64,000 nt of DNA, from NCBI GenBank assembly GCA_009733715.1, contig WMKJ01000050.1:31244-95243 (forward strand). Direction: 5' to 3'. This document shows positions 29,104 to 40,800 of the stretch, one piece after another (positions within the stretch are counted from its first letter, which is position 1; every line of letters starts with the position of its first letter). The DNA comes from Herpomyces periplanetae. Taxonomy: Eukaryota > Ascomycota > Laboulbeniomycetes > Herpomycetales > Herpomycetaceae. Made by a program: the position numbers and the translations under genes. The notes below the pieces were generated by a model that ran no database searches, was not told where the DNA came from, and saw only the letters and a list, made by a program, of their open reading frames with translations.

Positions 29104-32063
29104 CTACAGGGTTTCTCGAGATTCTTCATTAGAACTAGAGCTTGCGGCTCTACTATTAGTTTCATCATCACCATCTCCATCATTATCATCATCACTTGAT
29201 ACTTGGTCCAGAGTATTACCAAAACTTTCCCCTAATAAAGCCATCATTCCTCGCGTTAAAAAATTGGGTTGCTCTCCGTCCAGAGAAATTGGTGAAGCCG
29301 TTGCAAGAGATAATGATATATTTCGTCGATACTGAAGTCGAGCCGTACGATTGTGATTCATTATGGCTTCGGCATCCTCCATACACCGTTTTGACGGTAA
29401 TCCCGTTCTATCATGGTACTTGACTTTTTCATCCATATCATCCATTAATACCGGCGGGTATAACCGATCATCTTTACTACTTATTGATTTGTTCACACCT
29501 GCGGTCGTGGTAGAACTAACAATTGTTGTACTCTCTGCCATCAATGATGGGCTGACAGCTTCATGATTAGACGTTCCATGTGTTCGCGTGCCGTATGATG
29601 ATGATCCAAAATCATTACGCTCAATCATTTTAATACCGTAACCCATTCGAGCTTCGTGACGTGCAAGATAATCCGCTGAAAATATCTTAATTGTACTATC
29701 GATTCCCGAAACTGCTAACATCGGTTCAAAAGGGTGCCCTATAAATTATAAATGCATGGGTAAATTCCCACATAATCCACGTTAGCCATATCCGTCCTTT
29801 GGTTAACACACAATGTATAATCGTTAACGTATAACATATCACACATTGGGGAAAAAAACGGAAAGGTGCACATGCTGGAAAACATTTCACTAACCTTGTA
29901 CTACATTCACCACGTCACTATCACCTTCCAAGATCTGAATGAGTTTTCCACTATCTCGTTCCCATAAAAACACATGTCCACAATCACTTCCAGATACTAC
30001 ATATTCGTCCATCATACCGAAAAAGTTAACATCCTTAACCGTCTTAATGTTGCAATGTCCTTGGTAAACTTGGGAGTGTGATATACACGGAGAATCCAGA
30101 TGAGCATCACTCTTGTCGAGACTTTCAGGGAATATTCCTGTCCGAAAGAAAAATGATCGTGTAGCATTCATTGATATATAAGAATCATAATCCAGATCGT
30201 CATAGTCTTCCTCGGAATTAACAACCAAATTTCCATCATCATCATTGCCATCAATGTCTTCGTATTCATCTTCAAAATCCATATCATCCCCGTAATCATC
30301 AAAGTTAATTTCTACGCTTTCTATGGTTTCATTTAATCCATCATGACTTCGATTACTTCCCGTAAACGTATCGGAATGGATGGTTATTGCATCATCACCG
30401 ATTTCACTCAGAGTAAACAAAAGTTGGCCTTCAGAATTAACAGAACCTTCGGACATGGAATCTAAGCTACTTAACGTCGTAGTTGCAGGAGGGGCAGATT
30501 CGGAGCGTAAATTTCCAATTCGAATGGCCGGTGAACTTGCGATGGATCGTCCAAAGAGAAACTCACGCATACGGGCGCGACTTTCATCTCTGTCGGCGGT
30601 ATCATTAATTCTGATTAGACTTTGACCGGGTTCATCTTCTACCACATCACCGACTGGTACACCCATGGAATCGTTTCCGCCCGATGTGGGATTAATCTCG
30701 ATATTTGACGTGCCACTATTTTCCGTGTTTCCCGCTCTGGGATTAGATTGGGACCCGCTAGCTTCTAATCGAGAGGATAGCGCTTCCTGCGAATCGGATT
30801 TTTTACTCTTGTTAGGGGAAGCAGCTGTTCCAACCTTACACCGAGTGTTATTTCCATCTTCCACGTTAGATTTTAGGGTAGTAGGATCATCAAGAGCGTC
30901 GGGGGAACGAGTAATATCAAAACCGTAAATATGATCGCCTGACCATGATACGATAAGTCGATTGGGATTATAATCGGATATTTTACACGCTGAAATGTAA
31001 TCATCTGTACCCTTTCGCATTTTTCTTCTTCCATCGGGCGCAAATCGACGAACACAACGAGTTGCGGCTGACATGGAATCACTTGAAATTTCACTTGGTT
31101 TTAAGTCGGGCTGACCTCTTTCAATTGTCAAGTCACGACCTGACATTCGACGATCATGTAAGAAACAGTGTAGGTGGTCGCCACCTAAGGCAATGTACTG
31201 GGGCTGAAACTGGGAGCAGGAAATAGTGTTAAGGCTGATGTTAAAGCGACGATAAGATATTAAGGGAGGGGGAGCCTTTCTAGTGGAAGTGCGGGAGAAG
31301 CTTGTGGGGTAAGCAGATTCGGGTGATCGAATATCCCAATGCCTTACATCACCGTCTTCTGAGCATGTTAAGAAAGTGTAGGGGGAAAACTCCGTTACGA
31401 TGCGCTTAACGCGATCAGAATGAGATCTGAATACTTTAACGTGTGCATCAGCGGTGCTGTACCTTCGGGGAAAATTGTGAGAATCCCTTGTTAACCGACT
31501 ATCGTATTCAATATCGAATATCCTGACTTGAGAATCACCCGCTGCCGAAACGATGGATCGATCTTGGGAATAGGGGAGAAATTTTACGGAGAAGATGTTC
31601 TGAGTGTGACCCGTTGCGATAGACGTTGATAAGGTAAATCTTTCACCGAATGAATTTGGTCGATAGGTATGGATATTAATGAAAGTGTCATCAGATCCAG
31701 ATGCCAAAAGACGACCTGAATGTGACCAACTACCAGCTCATTTATATATTCATTCATTCATCCATTAATGCACACATGTGAGTATAGATTCGAAGTGGAA
31801 AGATAAGTAGATGAAATGAGAAGAAGCATAGCAATAAACGGGGGGAAGATTCGTAATAAAAAGCAGAACAGGACTGAATAACCAACTTACCACACAGTGT
31901 TAACACATCCAGAATGTCCGATTAACTCGTTAACAAAGTCGAGTTCGTTAACAAAGTACCTGTGCCCGTAAAGAGTCCTTAAGGTATCAGTTGAAGATGA
32001 GGTGCTTGGTTGAGTAGCTAAGCTACGCTGTAGAACTAAAGAAGAAAGAGGTTCAAGTATCAT
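29104..32063 (-). CDS. DCAF6-like WD40 repeat protein (probable CUL4-DDB1 substrate receptor)
   Basis: Three exons, 32063-31891, 31729-29895 and 29738-29104, give 880 residues. WD40 repeats occur at both ends: GHSGCVNTVCWSHSGRLLAS, then GDSQVRIFDI, SPYTFLTCSEDGDVRHWDIR and ALGGDHLHCFLHDRRM, followed after a long insertion by EYVVSGSDCGHVFLWER and LAVSGIDSTIKIF. The order and wording match DCAF6/NRIP and its DCAF5/8 relatives, which dock on DDB1 through WDXR motifs (HWDIR here) to recruit substrates to CUL4 E3 ligases. A low-complexity, strongly acidic Ser/Asp/Glu-rich insertion of about 270 residues separates the two propeller halves, as in DCAF6. The C-terminus is also acidic (DDDNDGDGDDE). 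Introns are 161 and 156 nt. The substrate is unknown. Confidence 0.85.
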
Positions 32064-32741
32064 CTTTTTTTGAGTAAAAAAAAAAAAAAATAGAAAAATA
32101 TTCCTTTTAAACTCAAACTTTTCACGACTAACTTATAACAAATAGAACGAATCTCGCGCGGATGTAAAAATTTCGGAATCATTTACCATGAAGTTAAACG
32201 TTGTTTAAAAAAAAAATCTGCTTCTCGACTTTAAGCGCACTGAAGTCGCTTAAACATTTACACCGCCACACAATCTCACCTGATCATTGTGGCGCTACCG
32301 GGAGGTATGACGTAAGGGCTGTGGCTGGATGTTTCCACGATTAAGGAAGGGACAACCACGTTAGGAAGTGCTTTCCAGATTGGGATTACTCTCCGTATTA
32401 GGAAATTCGTCCCAATTGGGAAAGCTTGAAAGGTGTATAACGGTCGATGTTTACAGTTTGGATTTTGGGGTTAGAAACCAAGGATAAAAGGAAAAAATTG
32501 TGATGTATTTCCGTGGTGTTATAATCAATTGAAGGATGGGATAGGTTTGGTAAAATGAAATTTCTTGAGTCTAGTTGTTGAGAGGGAGTTTTGATTAATT
32601 GTACTTGGTGTTTACATGGAAATGATTTTGTCAAAAGTAGAGTTTTAGGGAGGTGAAAATATTTTATCAAGAACGCATTTTTTTAGTGGGATATTTAGAA
32701 ATGATATTTAATATTTTAGTTTCATGTTAAAAAAAGTGTAG
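32064..32741. other. intergenic region upstream of the WD40 gene
   Basis: About 680 AT-rich bases with homopolymer A runs near 32079 and 32209. No gene seen. It includes the promoter of the minus-strand WD40 gene and the 3' flank of the Ser-rich gene. Confidence 0.5.
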
Positions 32742-34640
32742 CTAGGAAGAGAAGCTTGAGGTATAATTTTCAAGGCCTGTGTATAAACCAGGGGTAGAAG
32801 TTTCAGTATTTGCGTAGGATTGGTATAGTGTACTGAAATTGAAATTTTGATTACCTGAGGGAAGGTTGAGAGTATTTTGATGTTCATTTTCATGAGAGTA
32901 GTCCAGTTGAAGACCAGACGTATATTGATCGTAATGGTTCATTATTTCCAAGTTAATTGCATTGTCAAAGGTTGAATTAGGTGGAGTCCCAGTTAGGGGG
33001 AAAAGTTGCCCGGGAGCGTCATTGTCATGTGAAAACGGAGGCCATAATTCTATCTGGTTGTGGACTGGAACATGTGGTGGAAATGATGGTGGTGATGCAG
33101 TATTTAAAATTGAAGGGTGGGTATGGGAACTAGAATGGGGACTAGAATGGGAAGGGGAAGAGGTTGAGTTAAATTTGGTAATGTCATCGTATAATTCATC
33201 GATGATTTGGTTGATTTTTTGATCGATGTCCACATTTGAATGGGAAGGTGAGGTGATGGGAATACTTTCGTGGCCAAATACAAGGTTAAAATGGGGCAGA
33301 TGTGAGGAATTGGGAAGTTTGGAAGTTGAAGGACTAGCAAAATCATTAGGTAAATCCTGAGAGGAAGATATTTCCTGAGAGGAAGATATTTCCTGAAAGG
33401 AAGGTAAGTTCTGAGAGGAAGATATTTCCTGAGAGGAAGATATTTCCTGAGAGGAAGATGTTTTCCGAGAGGAAGATGTTTTCCGAGAGGAAGATGTTTT
33501 CCGAGAGGAAGATGTTTTCCGAGAGGAAGATGTTTTCCGAGGGGAAGATATTTTCTGAGAGGAAGATATTTCCTGAAAGGAAGGTAAGTTCTGAGAGGAA
33601 GATGTTTTCCGAGAGGAGGATGTTTTCCGAGGGGAAGATATTTTCTGAGAGGAAGATATTTTCCGAGGGAAAGATATTTTCTGAGAGGAAGATATTTCCT
33701 GAGAGGAAGATATTTTCCGAGGGAAAGATATTTTCTGAGAGGAAGATATTTTCTGAGAGGAAGGTAAATTTTCATGATGGGGATCATGAGATTTTTGGGC
33801 ACGGCGAGCAATTCTAGAAAAAATGATTTTCCTGAAGGAAGGGGTGTTGGCGGATTTGGGTGGTAAGATTATTCTTTGTATAGGATGTTGAGCAAAACGC
33901 CTGGAATACTGCTGCTTGATTAGCTTACGATTTTGGAGAATTTCATCTCCAGTGAAAGCGCTTCCACGTGGATCGATGATTATTTTACCAAACGCAAGTT
34001 TTTCCGGCTTAATGGCCAATGTGACGTTCAAGTGCTCAATGGAAGCATCAAAGAAATCCTTATTACCCAAGTGACCCAGTGAATATGCATTGATTTGTTT
34101 ACCTTTAGAAACGGTAGAACGGGTTTCAGTAATACAATTGGAATTTTGACGACAATATTTGCAACCAGCGATTGATGGAGAAGTAAATCTTAATTGTGTT
34201 CGGTAGCATGGATAGTTGAAAACGTTATTCAAAGTTGTCAGGATCCAATTATCAAGCCATTTGCTGAAGCAAACTAACCATATGCGGTCTGGTTCTGAAC
34301 GGATTAGATACCCTTGAGAGAGGCTGACTTTGAGTAATGAAAAGTAGCAGAAATTTATGGGTTCGGAGACGACGGAAATTTCGCCCTCTTCGTCTATTAC
34401 AACTGAAGAATAAGTAGAGTTAGGTTTGATGATTTTGAATTTTGAGGAAGGAGAAAGTTACCTGGACTATAGGTTGAGGATGTTGTGGAAACATGGATAG
34501 TATTATCAACGACCTTAAAGTGGGATGGATGAAAAACTTCACTAGAACTTGACTGGAGTAAGGTTGTTAATGAAAGAAGTATTGGTGGGTGGTGGTATAG
34601 TAGCGACACACAATTTTGTAGACGGTTTGTAGTCTGCCAT
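32742..34640 (-). CDS. unrecognised Ser-rich protein with 23-unit hexapeptide repeat; 5' exons unresolved
   Basis: Two exons are supported: about 34640-34462 and 34402-32742, joined over a 59-nt GTAACT...TCAG intron that keeps the frame. No in-frame ATG exists in the upstream exon, so further 5' exons must lie beyond 34640; a GTAAGT donor near 34730 is a candidate. The non-repetitive first ~200 residues look globular (HPSHFKVVDNTIHVS, IDEEGEISVVSEPINFCYF, ASIEHLNVTLAIKPEKLAFG) with a small Cys cluster GCKYCRQNSNC. I do not recognise the fold. The centre is a 6-residue tandem repeat of KTSSSR/KISSSQ/EISSSQ type encoded by an 18-bp minisatellite. The C-terminal ~190 residues are Ser/Pro/His/Asn-rich. 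This layout fits a regulatory or DNA-binding protein, but that is speculation. Confidence 0.55.
33355..33770. repeat. 18-bp coding minisatellite, about 23 copies
   Basis: A tandem array of an 18-base unit of the form GAGGAAGATRTTTTCYGA, with internal variants (TTTCCTGA, TTCTGAGA, AAGGTAAGTTC). On the minus strand each unit encodes one hexapeptide such as KTSSSR, KISSSQ, EISSSQ or NLPSFQ. A central run of near-identical KTSSSR units suggests recent local amplification. Long open frames also cross it in other frames because the unit has few stop codons, so those are not separate genes. Confidence 0.92.
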
Positions 34641-36037
34641 CTTTTAGCAGAAGCGAAGCACCATCAAGAATCCTGTTGTAACAATTTTTCAATTGGATGT
34701 GACCTGAAAGCTTGTTAGAGACTTACGTGGATGAAAGGGAAATATTGAAGAATAAGTAATCGAGTAAGGAGGTGATGCAGGTGTGGCATTCGAAGGTTAA
34801 TTTATTTAATGCATATTTTCAGCTTCGGGGGAATATTGGTATTAGGAGATGTTTGGATTTGCAGAAAGTAGGTTGGGCGAGGGAGAAAATTAAATACAAC
34901 ATACCTGACATGATAAACTTTTTATTTGAGGTAGAGGTTTGGGGAGGTCTGCCAGTGGCGATAGTTTGACGTAGAAAAGAGAGGCTACCAAAGGCCAGAA
35001 TTGGTAGGGACTTTAACATGTAATGTGGAAAAAGCATTACTACGAACAGGAGGGGCAGAGAATATATGTTTGTAGGGTACAACAAGAGTAAATATTTTGA
35101 GCTAATAATACTGGATGAAGGTAGGGTGTGAGAACGATGGGAAATGCGGATGGGAAGATAAATATCAAGGGACGTAACAATACAAATTCGTAGTATGTTG
35201 AAAGCGTTGAAGTTTTAGGTAAAATGGTGGGTGAAGTGTAAGAGTGTGTGGGGCTTGGTATTGGAGCAAGATGGAAAACAAGAAGTAGAAATGGCATGAA
35301 TGAATTAATATGGTTAGGAAGTATGAATTTACGGATGGAATTGGTGTGAATTAGATGATTTTGATGCAGAGAAATTAAGGAAAATGTAGGGTGAAAGGCG
35401 TGCGGGATGTAGCCTAAGGTGTGCGTTGAATGTAATTATAGCAAGTCATAAGCCATAAGGTAGGGGTGGGGGGAGAGATTATTACCATGATTATGGGTTA
35501 AATACATGAAAGTATCGTGAAGATGAGCGGCAAAAGAATACATAGAGAGGAGATGTAGTTGTAGGGTTGCGAAGGTGTAGAGGGGCCCCCCCAGCGGGGG
35601 GGCCAGTTGGGGGCTATACAGCGCAGCAATGCTTGGTTCACAGGCGGAGGAGAGCGCCCGACAGCCCAGGAGAGCCCAGGAGAGCCCAGGACACACCAGG
35701 ACAGCCCGGAACTGGGTAGAGCATCCACGGCATGCTGCGCTGGTTAGTCGGCCACTTTTAGTTCTTCGTTATTCCCTGTTGGTTCTTCGCTCCTCACACC
35801 CTGCTCTCGACTCTCCGCTGGCTTTCGTTCCCATCCAGCGCGATTTGTAAGCTGTAGAATCACCTTGGCGAATAGGGAAATCAGGTAAATTTGGTAAATT
35901 TAAGTAAAATAACGTACACTTCTCTCCCGCTCCCCATAATAATCACAATCTTAGCTATGATGTTTTTATATGCACATTTCCCATAAGTATCACACTTGAA
36001 AAATCCAGCACCTTCTCTCCCATCGCATCTAAAAACT
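34641..36037. other. intergenic/5' region between the Ser-rich gene and JJJ1
   Basis: About 1.4 kb. The left part probably holds 5' exons or UTR of the minus-strand Ser-rich gene (donor-like GTAAGT near 34730 and GTATGT near 34901), but I could not build a trustworthy model. The right part contains the GC-rich element at 35580-35750, listed separately. No other gene seen. Confidence 0.4.
35580..35750. repeat. isolated GC-rich element with hairpin, decamer repeats and imperfect inverted ends
   Basis: About 170 strongly GC-rich bases in AT-rich surroundings. The left side is a perfect hairpin, GGCCCCCCC-AGC-GGGGGGGCC (35584-35604). Arms CAGCGCAGCAATGC (35619-35632) and GCATGCTGCGCTG (35730-35742) form an imperfect inverted repeat. 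Between them a decamer AGGAGAGCCC repeats around 35660-35690, followed by related variants. Part of the right side (GGTAGAGCAT, then GGTTAGTCGG) loosely recalls tRNA boxes A and B, but no tRNA fold results. No protein is encoded. It may be a small non-autonomous repeat or a GC cluster; the class is unknown. Confidence 0.5.
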
Positions 36038-37330
36038 ATGGGCACCACAAACTCTTCAGACTGTGCAAATTCTCACGATCCAAGTAATGATAACGCTCCA
36101 TCCCATTATGAACTTCTCGGGATACCAAGAAATGCTACAGATACAGAGTATGATTGATTACAAAAGTTTTCAATGGAATTTGACTTCATGTCTTAACATT
36201 AATCTTTACTTTGTACACCGATTAATTGGGAGGAATCTATGTCTATACCTACCTTCTAGGTCTATACATTCCTACCTCCCTTAACCGGGCGCTTTTAAAT
36301 AGGGCCTTTTAAACCTTCAAGAATTAAACAAGGTTACCGTTTAAAAGCTTTTCAACTACATCCAGATCGTAATTTGGACAATATTGAACAAGCTACCCAA
36401 CTTTTCGCGCAAGTTCAAGTCGCTTACGAAGTTTTATCCAATCCTCACGATCGTGCCTGGTATGATTCCCAACTCCTTACCTCCACCCCCCAACCTATCC
36501 ACCATAATCCCCCCCATTCCAACCAGGACTCATTTCCCCACAACAAACTTCACTTAACTTCAGTCTTCGATATAAATAAAGTAATCACTAAAATTTCCTC
36601 TAAAATGGACTATACGGATAAACCTTCGGGTTTCTTTGGCTACTTGAACTCTTTTTTTAATCAACTAGCTTCCGAGGAATATCAATTCATCAACTTCACC
36701 ACCGGATCTCCCCCCCAATTTACCCTTCCACCCTTTGGCAATAAAAATTCAAATTTCAATGATACCGTAAAACCCTTCTATACTCAATGGTCCGACTATT
36801 CCACCGCTAAATCCTTCACTTGGTACGATAAATTTAACCTTTCCCAAGCTCCCGACCGAAAATATCGTCGTGCCATGGAAAAGGAAAATAAAAAATCCCG
36901 TGATGACGCCATCCGGGAATTCAATGAAACCGTCAGGCATTTGGTTAAACTAGCAAGAAAGTATGATCCTCGTTATGTTCACGTGAATCAATCCGTTGAT
37001 GATCGCCAAAAATTCCTTCGTGAGCTTTCCGCTTCTCAAGCCGCTAAATCTCGTGCTCAGTTTCAATCAAAACTTCAGCAGTCCTCCGAAGTATTACCCG
37101 AATGGATAACCAATCGCGATGATTCCGACTTGGACCCTAACAATCCCCATTCTAGTGAATTCGATGATGAATCCGATCAAAATATTCCTACCATATTTAG
37201 TTGTGAACCATGCAATAAAACTTTTAAATCGGAGAATCAGCTTCAAGCTCACTTGAGAAGTAAAAAGCACAAGTCTTCCCTCCGCAACTCAAATCTTTCT
37301 CACCCAAAACCCTCACTTTCCCAATCTTGA
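36038..37330 (+). CDS. JJJ1/DNAJC21-like J-domain and zinc-finger protein
   Basis: Hsp70 co-chaperone that in yeast (Jjj1) works with Ssa-type Hsp70 in late cytosolic 60S ribosomal subunit maturation. Exons 36038-36147 and 36322-37330, joined over a 174-nt GTATGA...CAAG intron, give 372 residues. The J domain is at residues 23-75 (HYELLGIPRNATDTE, then FQLHPDRN with the HPD triad at 50-52). The family-specific middle contains GFFGYLNSFFNQLASEEYQ and KLARKYDPRYV. A C2H2 finger of the JAZ type, SCEPCNKTFKSENQLQAHLR, starts near residue 330. The protein is much shorter than yeast Jjj1 (590 residues) and ends soon after the first finger. The intron falls within the J domain just after the NATDTE block. 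Confidence 0.9.
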
Positions 37331-37886
37331 AACCTGTCAAACTCCTTTCTACATCCCAATTCACCTCCCATCCCCCGTTTCACACCTCAACTTAACCAAT
37401 ATCATAAATTTACCCAAGTCAAATTCTCCCCTCCCAACTCCATCCAATCATCCTATACACTCACTTCTTATAACCATTTCCAAACCTGCCATCCCTCGAA
37501 TCACGTGCTTCATCTGTATGAGCCCGGGTCATGGAAATCGGGGTTTTTTAGGGGGGAAAGAAACTTTTAATGACATGGATATTTATCACTCATATTTCGC
37601 AGTCGACAAATGGTCCGGCCTACGTTTATGTTTACCACGTACTAACTTATTATATACTATTTAACTCTTGCAAAATCTTCTCCTTCAATCAATTCCATGT
37701 TTCCTCCCAACCCAATCTCTTATGTAATCAACATTACTAAGCCTCTTTTCGATATGTGTAAATGTGGGTTTCGGTTGGGGAGTTTAAAAAGAATTCTTCG
37801 CTGTAAAATTTCTAATTTTCATTATCACGATCAGTTATGCGCAAATTTTTATCTGGTAATCTTACACTCAAAATTATGCTCAAGTG
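37331..37886. other. intergenic region between JJJ1 and SKI3
   Basis: About 560 bases with CACGTG at 37502-37507, 380 bases before the SKI3 start. No gene seen. Confidence 0.5.
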
Positions 37887-40800
37887 ATGACTAGTGATCA
37901 AAGTAGTGTCAAAGCTAATCTAGCTCAAGCACGGAAAGAATTGGATGCTGGTCATTATGAAACTGCCAAAGAATATGCTCAGCAAGTTATTCGGTCGGGC
38001 GAGGAAAAATGTTACTTAGGTTGGGTATTATACGGACGTGCTGTTGAATTAAGCGAAAAAAACCCCTCTGGACTTCAAAAAGCTCTCAATGCTTTTAAAG
38101 AAAGCTTAAAACTTAAACCCGAAAATTTACTGGGGTTACAAGGTACACTAAGCGTCCTACGCAACAGCTCAAATCTCTGTCCAAAGCAAAGTCAAGAATT
38201 CCTCTGTCAATCTTCCCTTTATGCTACCAAGTTAATTAGCTCAAATGAACCTGAGTTATGTTTAAAGGTCGTCCAAGATTGTATCGAATACTGTCGGGAC
38301 ACTAATCATGAATGCGATTCATTACTCTTTCTTACCCCCGATTCTCCCCTCATCTACGATTTTCTATCAAATTCTCCAGAAACTATCTCCAAAATCCCTC
38401 ATCCTATCGTCACTTACCAAAATATCGCTACCCGTTTGGAAATTCGCGAAAATACCCAAATCAACCAAGAAATTGGTGAACAACTTTGCATGCTTGGTTC
38501 AAATGTTCAACAAGTACAAACTTTGGTTAAACGTAGAGTCTTTACTTCCAGTAATCTGGAAATCTATTTTCAAAAAATCATTGATTTCTCCCGTGATGAG
38601 GATACCGATATTCGTCGCCTCTACGAGGAAAAAATGTTCCATCGTGCTCTTGAAACCCTAAAAGTCTTACCTCAAAGCCAAAAATCCTCCAAATTGACCC
38701 AAGTCCGTCAACTCGCTCAAGATATTATCATTGTCGGTCATGCTTCCCTCCCAGCTTGGAACTTCATTTTAAACCATCAAAACTTCGCCGAAATTGAAAA
38801 ATTCGACTTCAATCTTTTAAAAGCTTACCAAAACCTTTGGCCAAACCATCCAATGTCTCGTATTATTAACGTATGCTTTAACCATCTCAATGCCTTTACT
38901 TCATTCGCTGCCCTCTCTCAAAGCACCAACTTAGATACTCCCTCCCCCTCTCCCCAAACTGCTGCTGATGCAATAATGATCGTTTCTGAAGCATTCGATG
39001 AAGTTAAAGATTATCTTCTAGCCTGTCGTCTTGTATCGGCTCTTTATATTCACTTCAACGAATATGAAGGTGCTATTGATGTTGTTCGAAACGCCATCAA
39101 ACTAACCGATAAAACTCGTCAAGAGCTTTCTATTGACCTTAACCAATTTGCCTTGGGTTTAAATTGCTCTCTGGCTACTTCACTAATAAATTTCGAAGCC
39201 CCCAAGTATTTTGACGAGGCCAAATCATTATTTCAACAAATTATCTTATCTAGTACTCCCTTGCCCGATACTTACGTTGGACTTGGCCTCATCCTTAAAG
39301 ATGAAAGCAATTACCAAGAAGCCATATCCTACTTTCAACTTGCCTTGAATGTCCAACCAGACAATCTAGTGGCCGCTTCTGAGCTAGCATGGTGCCAATT
39401 CTTATCAGGAAAATTATCCCTTGCCTTGGATAAACTTATCACTCTAATTTCTCCTATCACAAACTCCGGTGAATCTGCATTACTTTCCCTTACTCAGTAT
39501 CGCATTGCCTGTTGTTTATGGGATATTGATCCTTCACGAGCTTCAAGAAAAGACAGAAACAAGGCCTACCAATGGTTAATTAGATCAATTCAAGCTAAAA
39601 TCGACCATGCTCCATCTTACACAATGTTAGGTGTATATTACGCCGATTTTGCTCGCGACAAAAAACGCGCAAGACAATGTTTTCTCAAGGCCTTCGAACT
39701 TTCTGCTAGTGAAGTTACAGCTGCTCATCGCCTCGCTAAAGAATTTGCAAAAGTTAACGATTGGAATACAGTTGAACTTATATCACGCCGTATTATTGAC
39801 GCCGGTCTGACCGTGGCAACCTCGTTTCGACGAACGGCCCTAAGTTGGCCCTATGTTGCTCTGGGTGTAGCTCAAATTAAACGTGCCGGATACCGGGATG
39901 CTATCCAAAGTTTTCTATCAGCCCTCCGCATTAACTCAAAAGATTATCATTCGTACGTTGGGCTAGCCGAGGCTTACTATAACACGGGAAGACATAATTC
40001 TGCCTTAAGTACACTTAAAATTGCCAAAGAAATTGCCGCATCCGCCGATGTTCAAAGTGTACAAGATACGTGGTCGTGTAATTACATTTACGCCAACGTG
40101 TGTCGAGAATTAGGTCAATTCGATGACGCAATTGAAGCGTATAACCATATAATTGGACTTCGTCCCGACTCTCATGGTTCAAGTATCGAATTAATCCAAA
40201 CTTTAACCGGTAGAGCAAATCAAAAAATTCAACTTGGTGAATTTTCCTGTGCTTTTGACTGCTGTGTCGAAGCTTTAAATGTTGCAGCAAAGTGTGTTAA
40301 TGCTAAAGTCGCCACCTTTACCCTTTGGAAAGCCGTAGGAGATACATGCTACATTTTCACTCGATTACAGGCCCAAATCAAGGAATTACCGCTTGAAGGT
40401 CTTTTAGCTTTATTAAGAAGTGATATTGACATGGATACACTTAAAATCATATCCGATGTAGATGGTATAAGTGAAACAGAGCCATTAAATCCGGAAACCA
40501 CCTTTTCCAGTGAGCCATCCATCGAGGAAATGTTGGGGATAGTATTCCAGTGTTGTACACTGGCGTTCAAACGTGCAATAATGAGTTTACCCAGCAAAAG
40601 TCTCTGTTTGTCTAGTGCCTGGTATAATTTAGGCTTTGCAGAATATCATGCACACATGTTAATTGAACGAAATCATGAGGGAAATTCTTTAGGTTCAGCT
40701 AAACGTTATTTGTACGGATCTCTGCACTGCTTCAAGCAAGCTATATGCCTGGAATCGGGAAATTCCGATTTTTGGTGTGCCCTGGCAGTTTCACTCATTT

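Noticed and set aside
33104-33811. Second minus-strand frame with PLRKYL/PLGKHL repeats
   Set aside because: Same minisatellite read out of frame; the other frame continues into non-repetitive protein on both sides.
33458-33817. Plus-strand open frame with repeated MFSERK units across the minisatellite
   Set aside because: The 18-bp unit lacks stops in several frames, so this is a shadow of the minus-strand Ser-rich protein.
34640-34640. ATG at the first supported exon of the Ser-rich gene as its start
   Set aside because: That ATG is in a different frame (stops after 32 codons) from the frame that continues across the intron.
35690-35750. Possible tRNA (GGTAGAGCAT and GGTTAGTCGG pieces)
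   Set aside because: Boxes A and B are incomplete and no cloverleaf could be drawn, so it is at most a decayed remnant.
35629-35850. Plus-strand open frame through the GC-rich element
   Set aside because: Composition follows the decamer repeats and there is no protein-like pattern.
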